Origin: Hygrocybe punicea
Taxonomy: Eukaryota; Basidiomycota; Agaricomycetes; Agaricales; Hygrophoraceae
Direction: 5' to 3'
Length of the DNA: 64,000 nucleotides
NCBI GenBank assembly: GCA_963556145.1
Contig: OY744468.1
Span: 620,001 to 684,000 of the forward strand
This document shows, piece after piece, positions 10,570 to 23,300 of this stretch. A program made the position numbers and the translations under genes. The notes below the pieces were generated by a model, which had not been told where the DNA came from, searched no databases, and saw only the letters and a list, made by a program, of their open reading frames with translations. Numbering within the stretch: the stretch's first letter is position 1; each line of letters opens with the position of its first letter.

Positions 10570-12923
10570 ATGTCAGCTGTCGTTGACATTTCGGCTGATG
10601 ACAAGACCAATGCAGATGTAGAAGAGCAGCCTAAGAGACGTAAGTTCAGACTTGTTTGTTTTGCTTTCCCTCATTGATGTTATTGCAGCTAAAAAGCCAC
10701 GCATCGCCACTAATGCGGAGGTGTCTACCTCACAGCCCAAGTGTACCACTTCCGTTGTTATTGATGAAGATGAGGATGGCACGAGCGAGGATGAGGATGA
10801 GCCCGCACAAGGTATGATTTCAACTTTTTATTTATATGTCTGTGCTAAGTGCCATTGCTGCAGCCAACAAAAGGCGGCCTACTCTAGGTAATCCACAAGA
10901 CGTCAACGAGCAAGGTTTTCTCCTGGATGTTGATGTCCAGGATATCCATGAAAACACCCCGACGCGCGAAGACAAACGGCGCGATGTTGAGGAGTTCTTC
11001 CATGCCAGCATCACTAGGGAGATCAATGGGAAAAAGAAAAAGTATTGCACCTGCAAACTCTGCCCATAGGTTGCATGTGTTTTCTACTTTCTTTACATAG
11101 TAAAACCTTTGTCCATTATAGAACCAAGACGAGTATTGTCGACAAAGTCACGACCTTGCGCCACCATCTGGAAGCACACCACTCTGTTCGTGCTTTCTTC
11201 TGTGTCTCCGCTCATTTTCTAACCTTTTTTCCAGGGTGCATATCACAATTGGGCGAAGGTTGCCAACTATGAGTCAAAGCTGCCAGGAGATATCGATAAA
11301 TGCAAAGCAGATGCTGAACAGGCCACCTGAACCTTGGATCGTGACCTCACTGGAAAAAAAAAGTCAGAACGAGTGATCTCGTACTCCAACAAATTGTTTC
11401 GGCAAGCTGCCATTGAGTGGCTCATATCAACAGACCAGGTAGGGTCTTTTTCTCATATGTGATTTATTATTGATTTTTGCCCTGTAGCCGATTCAAGCCC
11501 TCGACCACCCGAAATTTAAAGAGATGATTGATGTTGCCTCCCATGCAATGAAAGGCGTCAAGATCCCAGGCTGGAAGGCAACCTGAGGTGCAATCAAGAG
11601 GATGTTCAAAGATCACCTTATGAATCTGAAGGCTCGACTCAATGTAAGCAGAAGACTTTTTGACTCCTCGTATGTGACATTTCTTCTCATCTTATTGTCT
11701 CATGGGTCCGACTGCTACTGGAGAAGTGAACCTCATGTGTGATGCATGGCAGGTGGGAAACATGGACGGATATTTTGCCGTGACGGGACATTGGATCGAG
11801 GAGGCGAGTCCTTCGCATTGGAAACTCAAGAGTGGCCTCTTGGGATTCACACGGGTCAGCAATGCTCACAATGGTGAACGCCTGGGTCAGGCTCTGTTTA
11901 AGATAGCAAAACGTGTTGGCATTGAGCACAAGGTAAGTTGTCAGCCGCGACTTCCACATCCCTGCCGGTGCTTATGTCCTCCTTGCAGGTTGGCCATGTC
12001 ACTTGTGACAATGCATCAAATAACTCGACGATGCTGAAGGATATGGCCACACAGTTGAAGGCAGCTACGGGGAAAAAATGGCAATGGCGCCGGAAGAAAA
12101 TCAAGTAAGTCTAGAATATGTTGCCAATTATTTTATTGATGATTATATATGCAGCTGTCTTGTTCATGTTATTAACCTGGCAACACAGGCGTTGATCACC
12201 ACTTACAGCAAGTCACCTCATTTTGACCCAAAGAATCCAGATGCTCACATACCAACGTCTCGGGATGAGGTGGGGTTAATTCGAGCCATCGTGGTCAAGG
12301 TATTGCACACCCTGTAGCGATGTACTGCTATACTGACGTCCAAGCTTCTTAGGAACGTTCATCTTCAAAGCGAAAGGAAATGTGGAAGACTATTCAGTTG
12401 AAAGCCCAAGTTGTGCGTCCTGTGCAACTGATATTAGATATGAAGGTCCGGTGGTCATTGATGTACTTACAATGCTGGACTGGGCTGAACGAAACAAAAA
12501 GGTACAAGTACAGGTGTCTTCACAAGGTTCATTATTGAAAGGATTCCCAACAGTACATTGAAAGTTTTGTTGATGAACTACGCTACGAAGAGTCGGATTC
12601 CGCGAAACGTGACAAAATACACCAGTTGAAGCTCACTGCCGAGGAGTGGGAGCGAGTGCACTTATTCCTTGGTCTTCTCGGTGTATGTTCCCTTTTGGTT
12701 GAATGCAGTTCTCTCTGACACCCATCCAGCATGCCGACAATGCCCAACAATCATTCTCCTCTGATCAAGTTTCCACCCTCCACCTTGCAATCCCTGCGCT
12801 TGAAGCCTTACACAAGGCATGGTCCACTCGAGCTGAGCGTTCAAAATATGACCCCTTCATTGCTGCCTTGAACGCCGCTTGTATGAAAATTGATGACTAT
12901 TATGAAAAGACTACGGATTCCCC
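10570..12923 (+). pseudogene. hAT transposase, 5' block (BED finger and catalytic core)
   Basis: Spliced exons from the ATG at 10570 encode an acidic N-terminus, a BED-type zinc finger (CTCKLC, then LRHHLEAHH, about 11040-11190), and the hAT RNase H core with DAWQVGNMDGYFAVTGHW (about 11740), HVTCDNASNN (about 11995), CLVHVINLATQAL (about 12155) and the RWSLMYLQCW block (about 12450). In-frame TGA codons at 11328 and 11584 and a TAG near 11067 break it. Both TGA codons sit where Arg (CGA) is plausible. The frame stops at TTDSP where the KDZ element is inserted and resumes at 24270 as DSPAYIMAM. Confidence 0.85.
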
Positions 12924-13011
12924 CAGGGCATTCAGCAAGATATTACCAACTGACTTGGGATGCCTGAAAATGAGATTGCCCAACTGTCTTGGGGATAGCT
13001 GAATCAGGCTG

Positions 13012-13560
13012 AGATATATCCTGGCCCAACTGAACTGGTCCAGGCTGATGTTCCCAGGATATGGCCTGGCCCATCTGAGATGGTCCAGGCTGATGTTCCC
13101 AGGATATATTCTGGGCCAACTAGGATGGTCCAGGCTGATGTTCTTGGGATATATCGTGGGCCAATTGACATGGTCCAGGCTGATGTTTCCTGGATATATC
13201 CTGTGCCAACTGACATGGTCCAGGCTGATTTTCTCAGGATATATCCTGGGCCAATTGACATGGTCCAGGCTGATGTTCCCATGATATATCCTGGCCCATC
13301 TGGGTTGGTCCAGGCTGATGTTCCTGGGATATATCCTGGGCCAATTGACATGGTCCAGGCTGATGTTCCCAGGATATATCCTGGCCCATCTGGGATGGTC
13401 GAGGCTGATGTCCCCAGGATATACCCTGGGCCAACTGGGATGGTCCAGGCTGATGTTCTCAGGATATATCCTGGCTCAACTGACATGGTTTACGCTGATG
13501 CTGTCATGATGTCTCCTGGCTCATCTTGGATTGTTCAGGATAATGTTCTTAGGTTATGTT
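13012..13560. repeat. Left subterminal array of the KDZ element, about 61-bp unit
   Basis: Eight to nine copies of a unit of about 61 bp, each with TGGTCCAGGCTGATGTTCCC followed by AGGATATATCCTGG. The core is the perfect palindrome CCAGGATATATCCTGG. Copies diverge toward the interior. The repeat length makes all three frames open on both strands, so ORFs here are not genes. Short repeated palindromes inside transposon ends are typical transposase-binding sites. Confidence 0.9.
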
Positions 13561-14113
13561 TTCAGGATATGTCCATAAGACATCTGTTTTGTTGCTAGTG
13601 CTCATAATCATGTGCCACAATAACTTGATTGATTCATTATAGTCAACTCCTGGTAGCTGCAACTACCCATAAAGCCCTGATACATGTCAGCCCTTCTTGT
13701 ATTTTTTCTTTTCAGGTCCCTGCTCAGTTTCTTCCTCTGGATCTATGTGACGTTTGGACCGTTGCCTATTGTTGAATTAGTATCATTTTCACAACTTATC
13801 CCATAATAATGACTTACAATCTGTCAGCAGATGGAATCTGCTCAAATACTGACTTCATCTCAAGCACGATTTTCATCCACCTTTCATGCTCTGCCTGTCC
13901 CCCAATCCGACTTCCCCATTCCTTTAGTCCCACCAAGAACAGAACAAGTCCTCCAAGTCCTCTTCAACACCATGATTTCTCCAGAACACTATTTGCAGAT
14001 ATACCACTCAAGGTACACCGTTGCCACCACTTTTCCATCTGTTTTTCAATTCTATCAAAGTCCATGATATCATCCTGTTTCTTTGATCAATTCAAGCTCC
14101 AGTTCACTAAGGA
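13561..14113 (-). other. Possible 3' extension of the minus-strand KDZ gene
   Basis: On the minus strand, frames such as MDFDRIEKQMEKWWQRC (about 14065-14010) look like more coding sequence of the gene at 14114-16411, beyond a TGA at 14114-14116. The remainder shows nothing else. Low confidence. Confidence 0.35.
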
Positions 14114-16411
14114 TCAAGGGGGCTTGAATTCCAAAGCAGGTGGTGTGGTGGGACCACCCAAGCGAACCAGGGCCAATTTAGCACCTACCCAAGCCTCACA
14201 AAGATGACTCCAATCTTGACCCAGCTTGGAGATTGTATTCTCATCAAGACCAATTTCCAGACCCAGACGCTGTATTTCTCTTGGAATACCTGTTGTCTTG
14301 ATAATAATTTTTGGAGGAGCTGGTAATTTTTTTAGCCTGTAGTTTTCATGATCAGTTATGCATGAGAGTATATATAAATGTTCAACCTTTCAATATCCTC
14401 TAGCACAACTTCAATAGCCCTCATAATGGAATTGTATCCCACAAGTGTTGTTTGGTGAGTGTAGTCTGGAAAATCACTTGGTATATCATCGTCTCGAATA
14501 AAGTGTGCCTGAGTATATGCCCGCAATGCTAATCCAAGGCCAAGAAGGATCTGCTCAATGGATGAAGTACAATGGGGTTTTCCAGAGGAAGCATCAATCC
14601 AGGGTTGTGTTACAATCCAAGCAACAAAGCTCTTGCAGCTGTCTGGGTGATCACTATCTGCAAAGAATTCGGCTGGAAGATATTTGTGGGCAAAGTTCCA
14701 GCTTGCCCATGAAGCAGGAACTTCAGCATGGCTTGAACCATGCTTATCCTGTGATAAAATGAGATTTAAAGAGTGATGAGAGGAAAATATAACAAACTGC
14801 ATATTTTATCAGTGCCAAGGCATCCTGATATTCCTTTATGGATGATAACATCTTGAGAAATGCTTGATTGCTGTATAAGGTGCCTGCTGGTGATTGTTTA
14901 TGAGCTGCTCCTGCAGCTGGGGCACTTTCTACTTCTTCTCCCTCAGCGCTGTCCACCTCAACATACAACCTTTTTGCCTGTTTTACAGGAACTACTTTTT
15001 TCTTTTCCACAGCACGTAACTCTTGTTTCACTTGCAGTGGTCATTTTCCAGCTGCTTGCCTCATATACCAGAAGTGATATAGCCCATTTGCACATTGATT
15101 TGTCATGCGTGATGGCTCTTTGATGGTAATGTCATTGTCATGAGGAATGGATGTGGACTTGAAAAAACCCTGGGGATTGGCCTCAATTTCCTTCCAGTGT
15201 ACAGTGGAGGATCGAGTGTAAAATGCTGTACACACATTAACAATAAATACATATCAATGGTATTGTGAGGACATACTCATCACTAATTTCACAAAGTTGC
15301 GAAGCACCATCCGCACAACCAAAGGGTCAGCATCGACTGGCTTTTCAGGCAGATATGTATATTTGTCATCATCAAATGTTGTGATGGCCCAAGGTGAAAG
15401 CTTGGAATTGTCTTCCTCATTCTCTACAATGTCATTTGAATTAATCATCACATGTGAAACATGATTGTCAATTACCTTTGCAGAAAGATTGTGCAAATTT
15501 ACACCACTCATCATAGAAATCACTATCCTTCCATTTGGAAAAATGCCTGGAGAATTTAGCCGTAGGATCATTGGTCTCAAATCTTGTTGCATTTCAGTTG
15601 ATGTTTAACTTCTTGAAAATGAAAACTTACTTGGATACAGAAGCTTGATCATTCTCATTCACATGTGTGGTTAAGATGACAACATGAACCCCCATTTTGT
15701 GATGGAGATCATTCATGAAGCTTGTTACTGTTCTATGGAGTTGTGTCCTGGCCTCTCTGCTGGAGTAGTCAATTACATATTCACTTTCCCATAGTATGAT
15801 TACATACTCCATTTGTTGTTCACGTGGCCAAGCTTCTGTATTCCACTTTCTAGCCTCATCATCACAATGTGCTTGATCCTCCTCTGATAGGCCATTCCAG
15901 ACATTCGAGAGTGCAGGCTGATAAGCACTCATATGAGTGTGGCTGCCAGCATTAATCAAATTTTGCATTTCTTCCTCCACTTCCCTCTTGAATAAATATC
16001 CTGCTGCTGTTCTCCGTGTCCATCATTTACCCCACATATCATTTCCTTTTCCAACACCACTATCCTTCTCAACATGATTTTCCAACTCGTGAGTATCACC
16101 TCTAGCCTTTTTCTTGTTCTGTTGGGATTGTCACTCATTCTTAAACCAATTGGCAATTTTCTACTCAAGGTTAATATGTTTAAAATGAAGAGAAGTATAA
16201 TTAAAATGGTATTAACCTTGTGAAGAATGTCTTTATCATCAGGCAGAACAAGTGGTGTTTTGTTGGCTCCCTTCCTCTCCTTTTGAAGCTGATGCAACTC
16301 TTTGATGATCTCAGTTCGAATTTTTTTCTTATTTTCATTGTTGGTGGTGGAAACATATTTGTTGTAGTGAGACTTGAGAATTGCCTGGATTTCTTCAGTA
16401 GCCCAAGCCAT
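14114..16411 (-). pseudogene. KDZ-element gene of unknown function, multi-exon
   Basis: Starting at the ATG at 16411 (MAWATEEIQAILKSH), exons separated by GT-AG introns encode an HMG-box-like or four-helix segment (YQPALSNVWNGLSEEDQAHC, about 15900), EYVIDYSSREARTQLH, then KLSPWAITTFDDDKYTYLP (about 15400), HWKEIEANPQGFF and IKEPSRMTNQCANGLYHFWY (about 15200-15050). A Lys-rich acidic linker and an FFADSDHPDSCKSFVAWIV block (about 14650) follow, then LPAPPKIIIKTTGIPREIQR (about 14320). This layout matches an agaricomycete family I have seen next to transposases but for which I know no function. In-frame stops near 16020 and 15050 suggest decay. It is divergently oriented to the other two KDZ genes, so it may share the 16.4-18.2 kb promoter region. 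Confidence 0.6.
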
Positions 16412-16989
16412 TTGTAGTTCAGTATGAGGTAGACTGGAGGATGAGTGAAATAGAAGTGGTAAGGGAAGTTAGGATGAACTCTGGAAGCTAAAACAGATTT
16501 TCCTTGCAAATTGGAGCAGTACTAACTCAGAAATTGGAGCAAACTTGAGTTGCTGTGGCAAATTCCCACGTCAACAATCACATGTGCAAATTCCCACGTC
16601 AACAATCACATGTTCAAAATATCACGTGATGGTTCAATTGTATTTAAAACCTCCGAAACCTTCGTTTTCACCCCTTGAGTGCTTTTCTCCCACTCCCACT
16701 CCCCCGGCAGAGAGAGCCGAATCTCTCTGCTTGATGCCAGGGCACCGAAGTCCTGGTGAGGGTGCAGCCTGTGGTGTGATCTGCACTCCATTTCGTAGAC
16801 CTGGATATGTTACCAGCAGAGAGGGTGGCCTCTCTGCTATTCCCTGGGCATGGGTCCAGGGTAGGTAACTTAAAAGGTTCTCATTTATTTATACATAGTA
16901 GTAGTAACGAGTTATGATAATAAAATCTAAGCTTATTTTCTGTGTGTACTTAGTTTTGCTGGCATGCCTATAGACAGGGCAGCGGTGGT
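16412..16989. promoter_or_regulatory. Left half of divergent intergenic region in the KDZ element
   Basis: Upstream of the minus-strand gene. It contains a 27-bp direct duplication (16559-16585 and 16586-16612, with AATTCCCACGTCAACAATCA) and hairpin-forming GAGAGAGCCGAATCTCTCTG near 16711. No coding evidence. Confidence 0.4.
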
Positions 16990-17970
16990 TTCGCAAGTTC
17001 GCGAGTATTTGGGTGGTGGGGTTGGGATGGGGCGTTGGGCGCCGGACGTGGTGGGGCCGTTGGGTGTTGGGTGTTGGGGTTGGGCTGTCGTCGTTGTTGC
17101 CGGTTTTGATGGGCCGTTGGGCGTTGACGTTGGGCATTGGGCATTGGGCGGGGTTGGGCTGTCGTCGTTGCTGGTTGTGGTGGGGCCATTGGGCGTTGGG
17201 GTTGGGCGTTGGGTTGGGCGTTGGGCGTTGGTGTAAGGACCGTCGTTGTTGTTGCTGGTTGTGGTGGGGCCGTTGGGCATTGGGCGTTGGGGTAGGGTCT
17301 GTCGTCGTCATTGCCGGTTGTGGTGGGGTGTTGGGCGTTGGGCGTTGGGGTAGGGGCCGTCGTTGTCGTTGCCAGTTGTGGTGGGGCCATTGGGTGTTGG
17401 GGTTGGGCCATCGTCGTCGTTGCCACATGTGGTGGGCCGTTGGGCATTGGAATTGGGTGTTGGGTGTTGGGGTAAGGGCCGTTGTTGTCGTTGCCGGACG
17501 TGGTGGGACCGTTGGGCGTTGGGCGTTGGGTGTTGGGGTAGGGGCCGTCGTCGTCGTCGTGGGGCCGTCGTTGCCAGATGTGGGGCGTTGGGCATTGTTG
17601 GGGTAGGGGCCGTTGAGTGTTTGGGTCGTCGTTGGGCGGATGTGGTGGGGTCGTTGGGCGTTGGGGTTGGGTTTGTGAGGGGCCATTGCGGCCGTCGTCG
17701 TCGTTGCCGGTTGTGGTGGGCGTTGGGGTTGGGCGTTTGGCGTTTGGGTAGGGTCCATCGTCATCGTTGAGGGGCCGTCGTTGCCGGATGTGAAGTCGTT
17801 GGGCATTGGGCATTGGGCGTTGTTGGGGTAGGGGCCATTGGGTGTTTGGGTTGTTGTTGGGCGGATGTGGTGGGGCCGTTGGGTGTCTGGAGTTAGGCGT
17901 TCGGCGTTGCCATCGTCGTCGTGGGGCCATTGGGCGTTGGGAGTTGGGGTCGTCGTTCCCGGATGTGGTG
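16990..17970 (+). repeat. 1-kb G-rich minisatellite (GTTGGGC-type), G4-prone
   Basis: Degenerate repeats of GTTGGGCGTTGGGG, TGGTGGGGCCGTTGGG and GTCGTCGTTGCC fill about 1 kb. Runs of three or more G at 3-7 nt spacing on the plus strand predict many G-quadruplexes. The strand bias leaves all minus frames open for 100-400 codons (Pro/Thr/Asn repeats); these are artefacts. The array lies between two divergently transcribed genes. Confidence 0.85.
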
Positions 17971-18250
17971 TCCGTTGTGGATGGACGTTGGGCGTCGTTG
18001 TTGGCAGCTTTGGTGTGCAGTCTCTGTGGGATGTGGAGCCGCAACTTGGTGGAGCCATTGTCGGCGTCGTTGTAGTGGTTGTGACTAGAATCGGCACAGA
18101 CCTGTGAGTCAGTCAGACGAAGTCAGTAAGTCAGACGAAGTCAGAGTTTCGGAGTTTGATGTGAGCATTGCTGCCTCATTGCAAGTTTGCATTGTTCTTG
18201 CACTCGAACTTCATTCTCTCTCATTTTTCAGCCATTCTATTACCACAAAT

Positions 18251-20133
18251 ATGCCCATAATTACTGCTACTACTGCCAGTAAAAAAGCTGGTGCACCAGC
18301 TCCTCAATCTCAGCTTGCGAAAGATCTGGATCTTGATCTGGAAATGTTATCTGATTTGAGTTCTCTTTTGGGCGATGACCAATCAGATGCCGAAATGGAA
18401 AGTGTACCCCAGATAGCCACTCTGCCGCCCTTGCAGCCCCTGCAGCCCATGCAGCCCTTCCCACTAGACTTTAGGAAACATGAGGAGCCATCTAATATTG
18501 TAGGCCCTCATTGTCATTGCTTCCCATACTAATTAAATTCCTTTCACCAGTGGTGTTGCTCTTGTGGCAATGGTGGTGAAGTCTTTTGCTGTGCCTATTG
18601 CCCTAGGGTTCTATGCATGGACAAGTGTATCACACTTTCTGCAAGTCCAGGATTTCTGATAAAGAATGATACTTTTTTTATTTGTCCCAAATGCCACATA
18701 AAGTATGACCGGCAGATGAAGAATAAGATTTTGACACCATACACAGTAAGTAAAAAGTGTAACACATTTATCCTTTAACTGATTTTTGTGGAGGGAATTG
18801 TTGTTGGAAATCGGATTTGGGATGGGACCCCTGCAGAGTTGGGGGCTCTTGTTATTCGAGGAGCATGGCGTTTGGTCGATACAGCCTCAGTTGCCATACT
18901 GAATTTTAGGTTGGCTGATATTCCACAAGGAGGAGACCCAGCCTTTCTGGTGTACCATCACCTTCATGCCTACTTTCCTGAGCAGAAAGATCAGGTCCTC
19001 CAATATTTCGACATTGACTTTTCCTTCGATCCTTCCAGTTCTGCCTCAGTGTCAACTCAGGAGAGAAAAGTCCAGAAAGTGTTATTGGCTCTACTCAAGT
19101 ATGTTTCAGAATTATTCCTTTTAACTGTTCTAATCCAATATGGATAAGACGTGATTTCAAACGCATTATTGTGTTTTTGCACACCCACTCTGACCCTGAT
19201 ACTGGTTTGCTGCACTGTCAAGTGGATCGTGGTGCATCACTCACTATTCCTGAGGTAGGTATTACATATTAATTTACAATTTGATATAATAACATATTTG
19301 CACTTCATAGCTTTTCTCTGTTCTATTCTCCCCTGGATTGGAGCGTCTGCTTACCACAGCAACAACACATCTCTACCTCTTGACATGTGCCCACATTTTT
19401 TCACATGATGGTTCTCTTACCATGCTCAAGGACCTGGCCAAGCGGTAAATGTTCCTTTTCAAATAATTTACTTGGAGACTAAAGTTTATTGTATAGCAAC
19501 ATATTTGATTGGATTGTTGGCTTCACACAACTTGACTTCTACCCCCACATTGCTTCACCCTTCTTGCAAAAGTTGGCTCTCAAGGTGTTTCTTGAGAAGT
19601 ATAATATGGAATTTATTATTGGCAACTTGCTGGTGGAAGAACAAAACCTGGGTCGTAACACTGATGTCGCCGTGATGAATCGGGAGAAGGGGTGGCATTT
19701 TTTCCTTTGTTCGGAGTCACGGTCACGTCCCCTTGGGATCACAGTTTCTCCTCAATGCCCAGCATGTGGTCGCATCGGATCCTCTGAATGAGGGTCACAT
19801 CCCAATGATCAATTCACACTCTTAGTCAACTGCAAATTCTGTCCGCACATCTATTCCCTTTATGCAGGCCAGGACGATTATTTTACCAAGGCAATTCTGA
19901 ATGGTGGAGATGGCTGGGGTATTGGGCTTTATTGGGGTCCTTATATTGACCACTTTCCCAATGGTACTGAGGCCTACTCACGAGGGAGCCAGAGTGAAGA
20001 AGTCACCAATCATCTTAAAGCTATAGGTTCTGAGGAGCATTACAAGAAGTTGGAGGAGAAAAAAGCTGCTGAAAAATCTGGTGGGCAGGCCAAGGAATTG
20101 GCTAGTGCAATTAATAGGGGATTCCAATCTTGA
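18251..20133 (+). pseudogene. KDZ-element gene with PHD-like finger, function unknown
   Basis: The ATG at 18251 begins MPIITATTASKKAG, with an acidic DLDLEMLSDLSSLLGDD stretch. After an intron, a PHD/ZZ-like cluster reads CSCGNGG, FCCAYCPRVLC, CDKC-like and FFICPKCH (about 18545-18710). Later exons hold FRLADIPQGGDPAF, HTHSDPDTGLLHCQVD, HLYLLTCAH, WIVGFTQLDFYPHIASPF and GWHFFLC. Introns near 18720-18790, 19095-19130, 19255-19310 and 19445-19500 join them in frame. A TGA at 19789 (from a likely CGA Arg codon) interrupts the last exon, which otherwise runs to INRGFQS and a stop at 20133. A PHD-like finger would fit chromatin targeting, but the rest is unrecognised. Confidence 0.6.
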
Positions 20134-20330
20134 TAGATAACTCCAACTTTATTGCAATGTTTTGTTTTCATTTTTGTAAAAACAATTGTAGATTATGGTG
20201 AAAGTTGAATCATGGCTGAGTTATTGAATTGGACTATAGGATCATGTGATCCTGAGAACTCTGATCATGTGACTTTTTGTTGTTTGCAAAAAAAAATATT
20301 TGAATCTTGTTCACTCTTACCACTACTACC

Positions 20331-23300
20331 ATGCCAAAAAAACAGTTAAAAAGACAAAAGGGAACAATTGTGGAGACAGTATATGTCAGGAAGACCACTT
20401 CTAGAGGTGAAGTCAAAATATTGGCCAAAAATCAGACCAGATCTTCCTCTATACACCATCATTCAAAATATAGAGAAAGATCACAGCCTTTAGTTACAGA
20501 ACAGATTCATATACCACTACAAGATCTAGAAGAACCCCAATCTCCTCAGGCTTTGAAGCAAGGAAAAGTATGCTTATTTCTGTCATAGTTTTCATATGAT
20601 TCTCCACTCAATCAATTATCAGACGCAGAATGATTATCTCCAAGAATGGAAGCATAAACATTGACAGACTCACTTGGCAAAACTGGTTGAGTTGGAAGCT
20701 CCACCAGTAAACATGTTATGCATCAATTGTCAGCAGTGTCCAGGGCTGTACCGATGTCTTGATTGCCGCCTTGGTCAACGATTGCTTTGCAATAATTGCT
20801 GTCTTCGAGTTCACCAACACAATCCTTTTCACAAAATCCAGTATTGGACAGGCCAATTTTTTGATCGTGCTGATCTTGGAGAACTGGGTCTAATCATTTA
20901 TCTTGGACATGATGGAAATCCATGCCCTCAACCAACAACATCACAATCCTGGGAGGATGTAGAAGATGATGATATGCAGCTTGATAAAGATGATGATATC
21001 ATGGTTGTAGAAAACATGGATGATGTCTCCCAGTCTCAAACCACAACTATGGTTTTTGTGGATAGCTCTGGGATTTATCGATGCCATGTTTGCTGGTGCC
21101 AATGTTCAGCAACAGCTACCCATGAAACACAGCTCTTCAACATGCGATTCTTTCCAGCCACATCATCTCGTCCCACTACTGCATTTACTTTTATGGTTCT
21201 TCACCAATTCTACATTGAAGCTATGGAGTGCAAAGTTTCTGCCTTCAACTTTTATTCAAAGCTTAGGAGATTGACAGACAACAATTTTCCACACTTGATA
21301 CCAGTACATTTTGTTTTTTTTGCAAGTTATCCTGTCAGCCACTAACAAATCACTTTTGTAGGACCGTTATCGTGAATTAATGCGTGTGTCAAGGCAATGG
21401 AGAAACTTGACTGATCTGAAACGGGCTGGCTTTGCACATGATTCCACTATTAAATGCAAAGATGGTGGTCTTGCAGTCTTTTGTCCAAGTTGTCCCCAAC
21501 CTGGCATCAATGTTACTGAGGATGAAATAAGATGCTCAGACACACCGTATGTACTTTTTCTGCTATGTTGTGAGAGAGGTGCACATTATTCATGATACTA
21601 CAACAGATGGGTATATTACCCAAAAATTGTTGCAGATGGCAACTTCAAGCTTGATCATGTCATTCCTAAATGTCCTGAGAAGGATGTTTGGTTGAGTGAT
21701 GGGCATCAGTTCATGACAGGTGAATCTGCCTATCAGCAGCATCTTGCCTCTTCTTTTGAAGAGAATCAGGTTGGTCCTCTGTATTTATTTCAATATATTA
21801 GCTGGTCTTACAATTTTTTCAGAAACATAAATGTCAAAATCACAGAGCCATTAGTCAAGCCAATGTACACCATAAGGACCATCTTTGCACTACTGGAGTG
21901 GGTGCCTGTGCTTGTGCCAATCATGGATGCTTCTATCCACATAGTGTGGTGGATTTTCAGAAGGGTGAAAGGTAGTCTTCTTGTTTTGTGATTAAATAAA
22001 TCATATTCACTCTATTATTCTAGACAAGTCAACATGGACTATGCTTTCTGCCAGGCATTGGCTCAAAATTCACTCACACCAAAGGCTATTGCAATTTATG
22101 ACATCATGTGTTCATGGTCAAAAAACTTTCTCTGGCGGGTTTCTCAAAGCAACACCCTAGATCTGAGAGAAGATCTCGAACTTCTATATGGCATTGGAAA
22201 ATTTCATCTTGGGGTTCATATTCAAGAATGTTTTCCTCTATACTCCCTCAACTTTATCCATGGAGCTGGACAAATTGCTGGGGAGATCCTAGAATCACTC
22301 TGGTCCAATCTGAAAAAGGCAGCTGGTTCAACCAGCACAATGTCTCAAGCTCATCGTCAGGAGGTTTTGGATAATTATATGAATGATTCAAATTGGAAGA
22401 AACTGATCAAGTCAGGTATGATTCACATATGTCTCAATAAGTTTCTCTTGAATATATTTTTGCAGCTCAATATATTATCAAGAAATGGAAGGAAGCTGTC
22501 CTTGAGAGAGAGAATATGAAGGATGCCTTGGATGAGTTGACTGATAGACTTAGTGATGAGTGGATTGCGGAGTGGAAGGAGCTAGAAGAATTGGCCATAG
22601 ATGAACGTGGCGATATCTTAAGAATGTATGATGTTGATGAAAATCATGGTAAGCAGGGGTTAATATTGCATTAGTACAATATTGATGTATCAATTCAGTC
22701 TGCAGTCTTGCAGAGATACAGTTGGAACTTGCTGAAATTGAAAACAAGTCTGGCAATATGATGGGATATTCTAGTCTATTGTCCATTGGACTAAATGTGG
22801 AGGAGGCACAGTATGTCTTTCTTATCCCATTGAAGCTCAAGTTATTTCTTATATGTTTCTATGACAGAATGGCTCTTTGTCAGCATATACGAACACTACG
22901 CCGACCATCATTAGCTGAAAAGAAGACCCTTCAAGAGAAACGACAAAGACTTCAAGCTCTCATTAACAGCTTTTAGAAGAAGCTCTCTGCACTCACTGTT
23001 ATGAATAATATTGGAAGTGGAGATCTTATGAGAGTTGACATTTCTAGAGATGAAAGTGAAGAAGAAGAGAAGCTTTTAGATGATGATGAAGAAGTGAAAC
23101 ACACTCCAGAAAAGATTACACTTCTTCTTCCATCCAATCTTACCACAAAGTGTCAAAACCAACCAGGATTAAATGACTTGAGCAAGCAAGAGGCTCAGTT
23201 ATGACTTGGGCAGTTGAATGATGCATTGGAGCGGTTGAAGGTGGCATTAGGTGGAAAGTCCCTGATAATGCGCAAAAAGGTCTGTCTGTTGACTTAACTA

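Noticed and set aside
13012..13560. CRISPR-like array
   Set aside because: Units of 61 bp are repeated without unique spacers, and the window is eukaryotic.
13004..13598. Repetitive frames such as 160 aa and 172 aa across 13.0-13.6 kb
   Set aside because: Translations of the 61-bp subterminal repeat; open in several frames on both strands.
16889..18097. Open frames of 358 and 402 codons on the minus strand
   Set aside because: They are Pro/Thr/Asn-rich readings of the G-rich minisatellite. All three frames are open and none has a motif.
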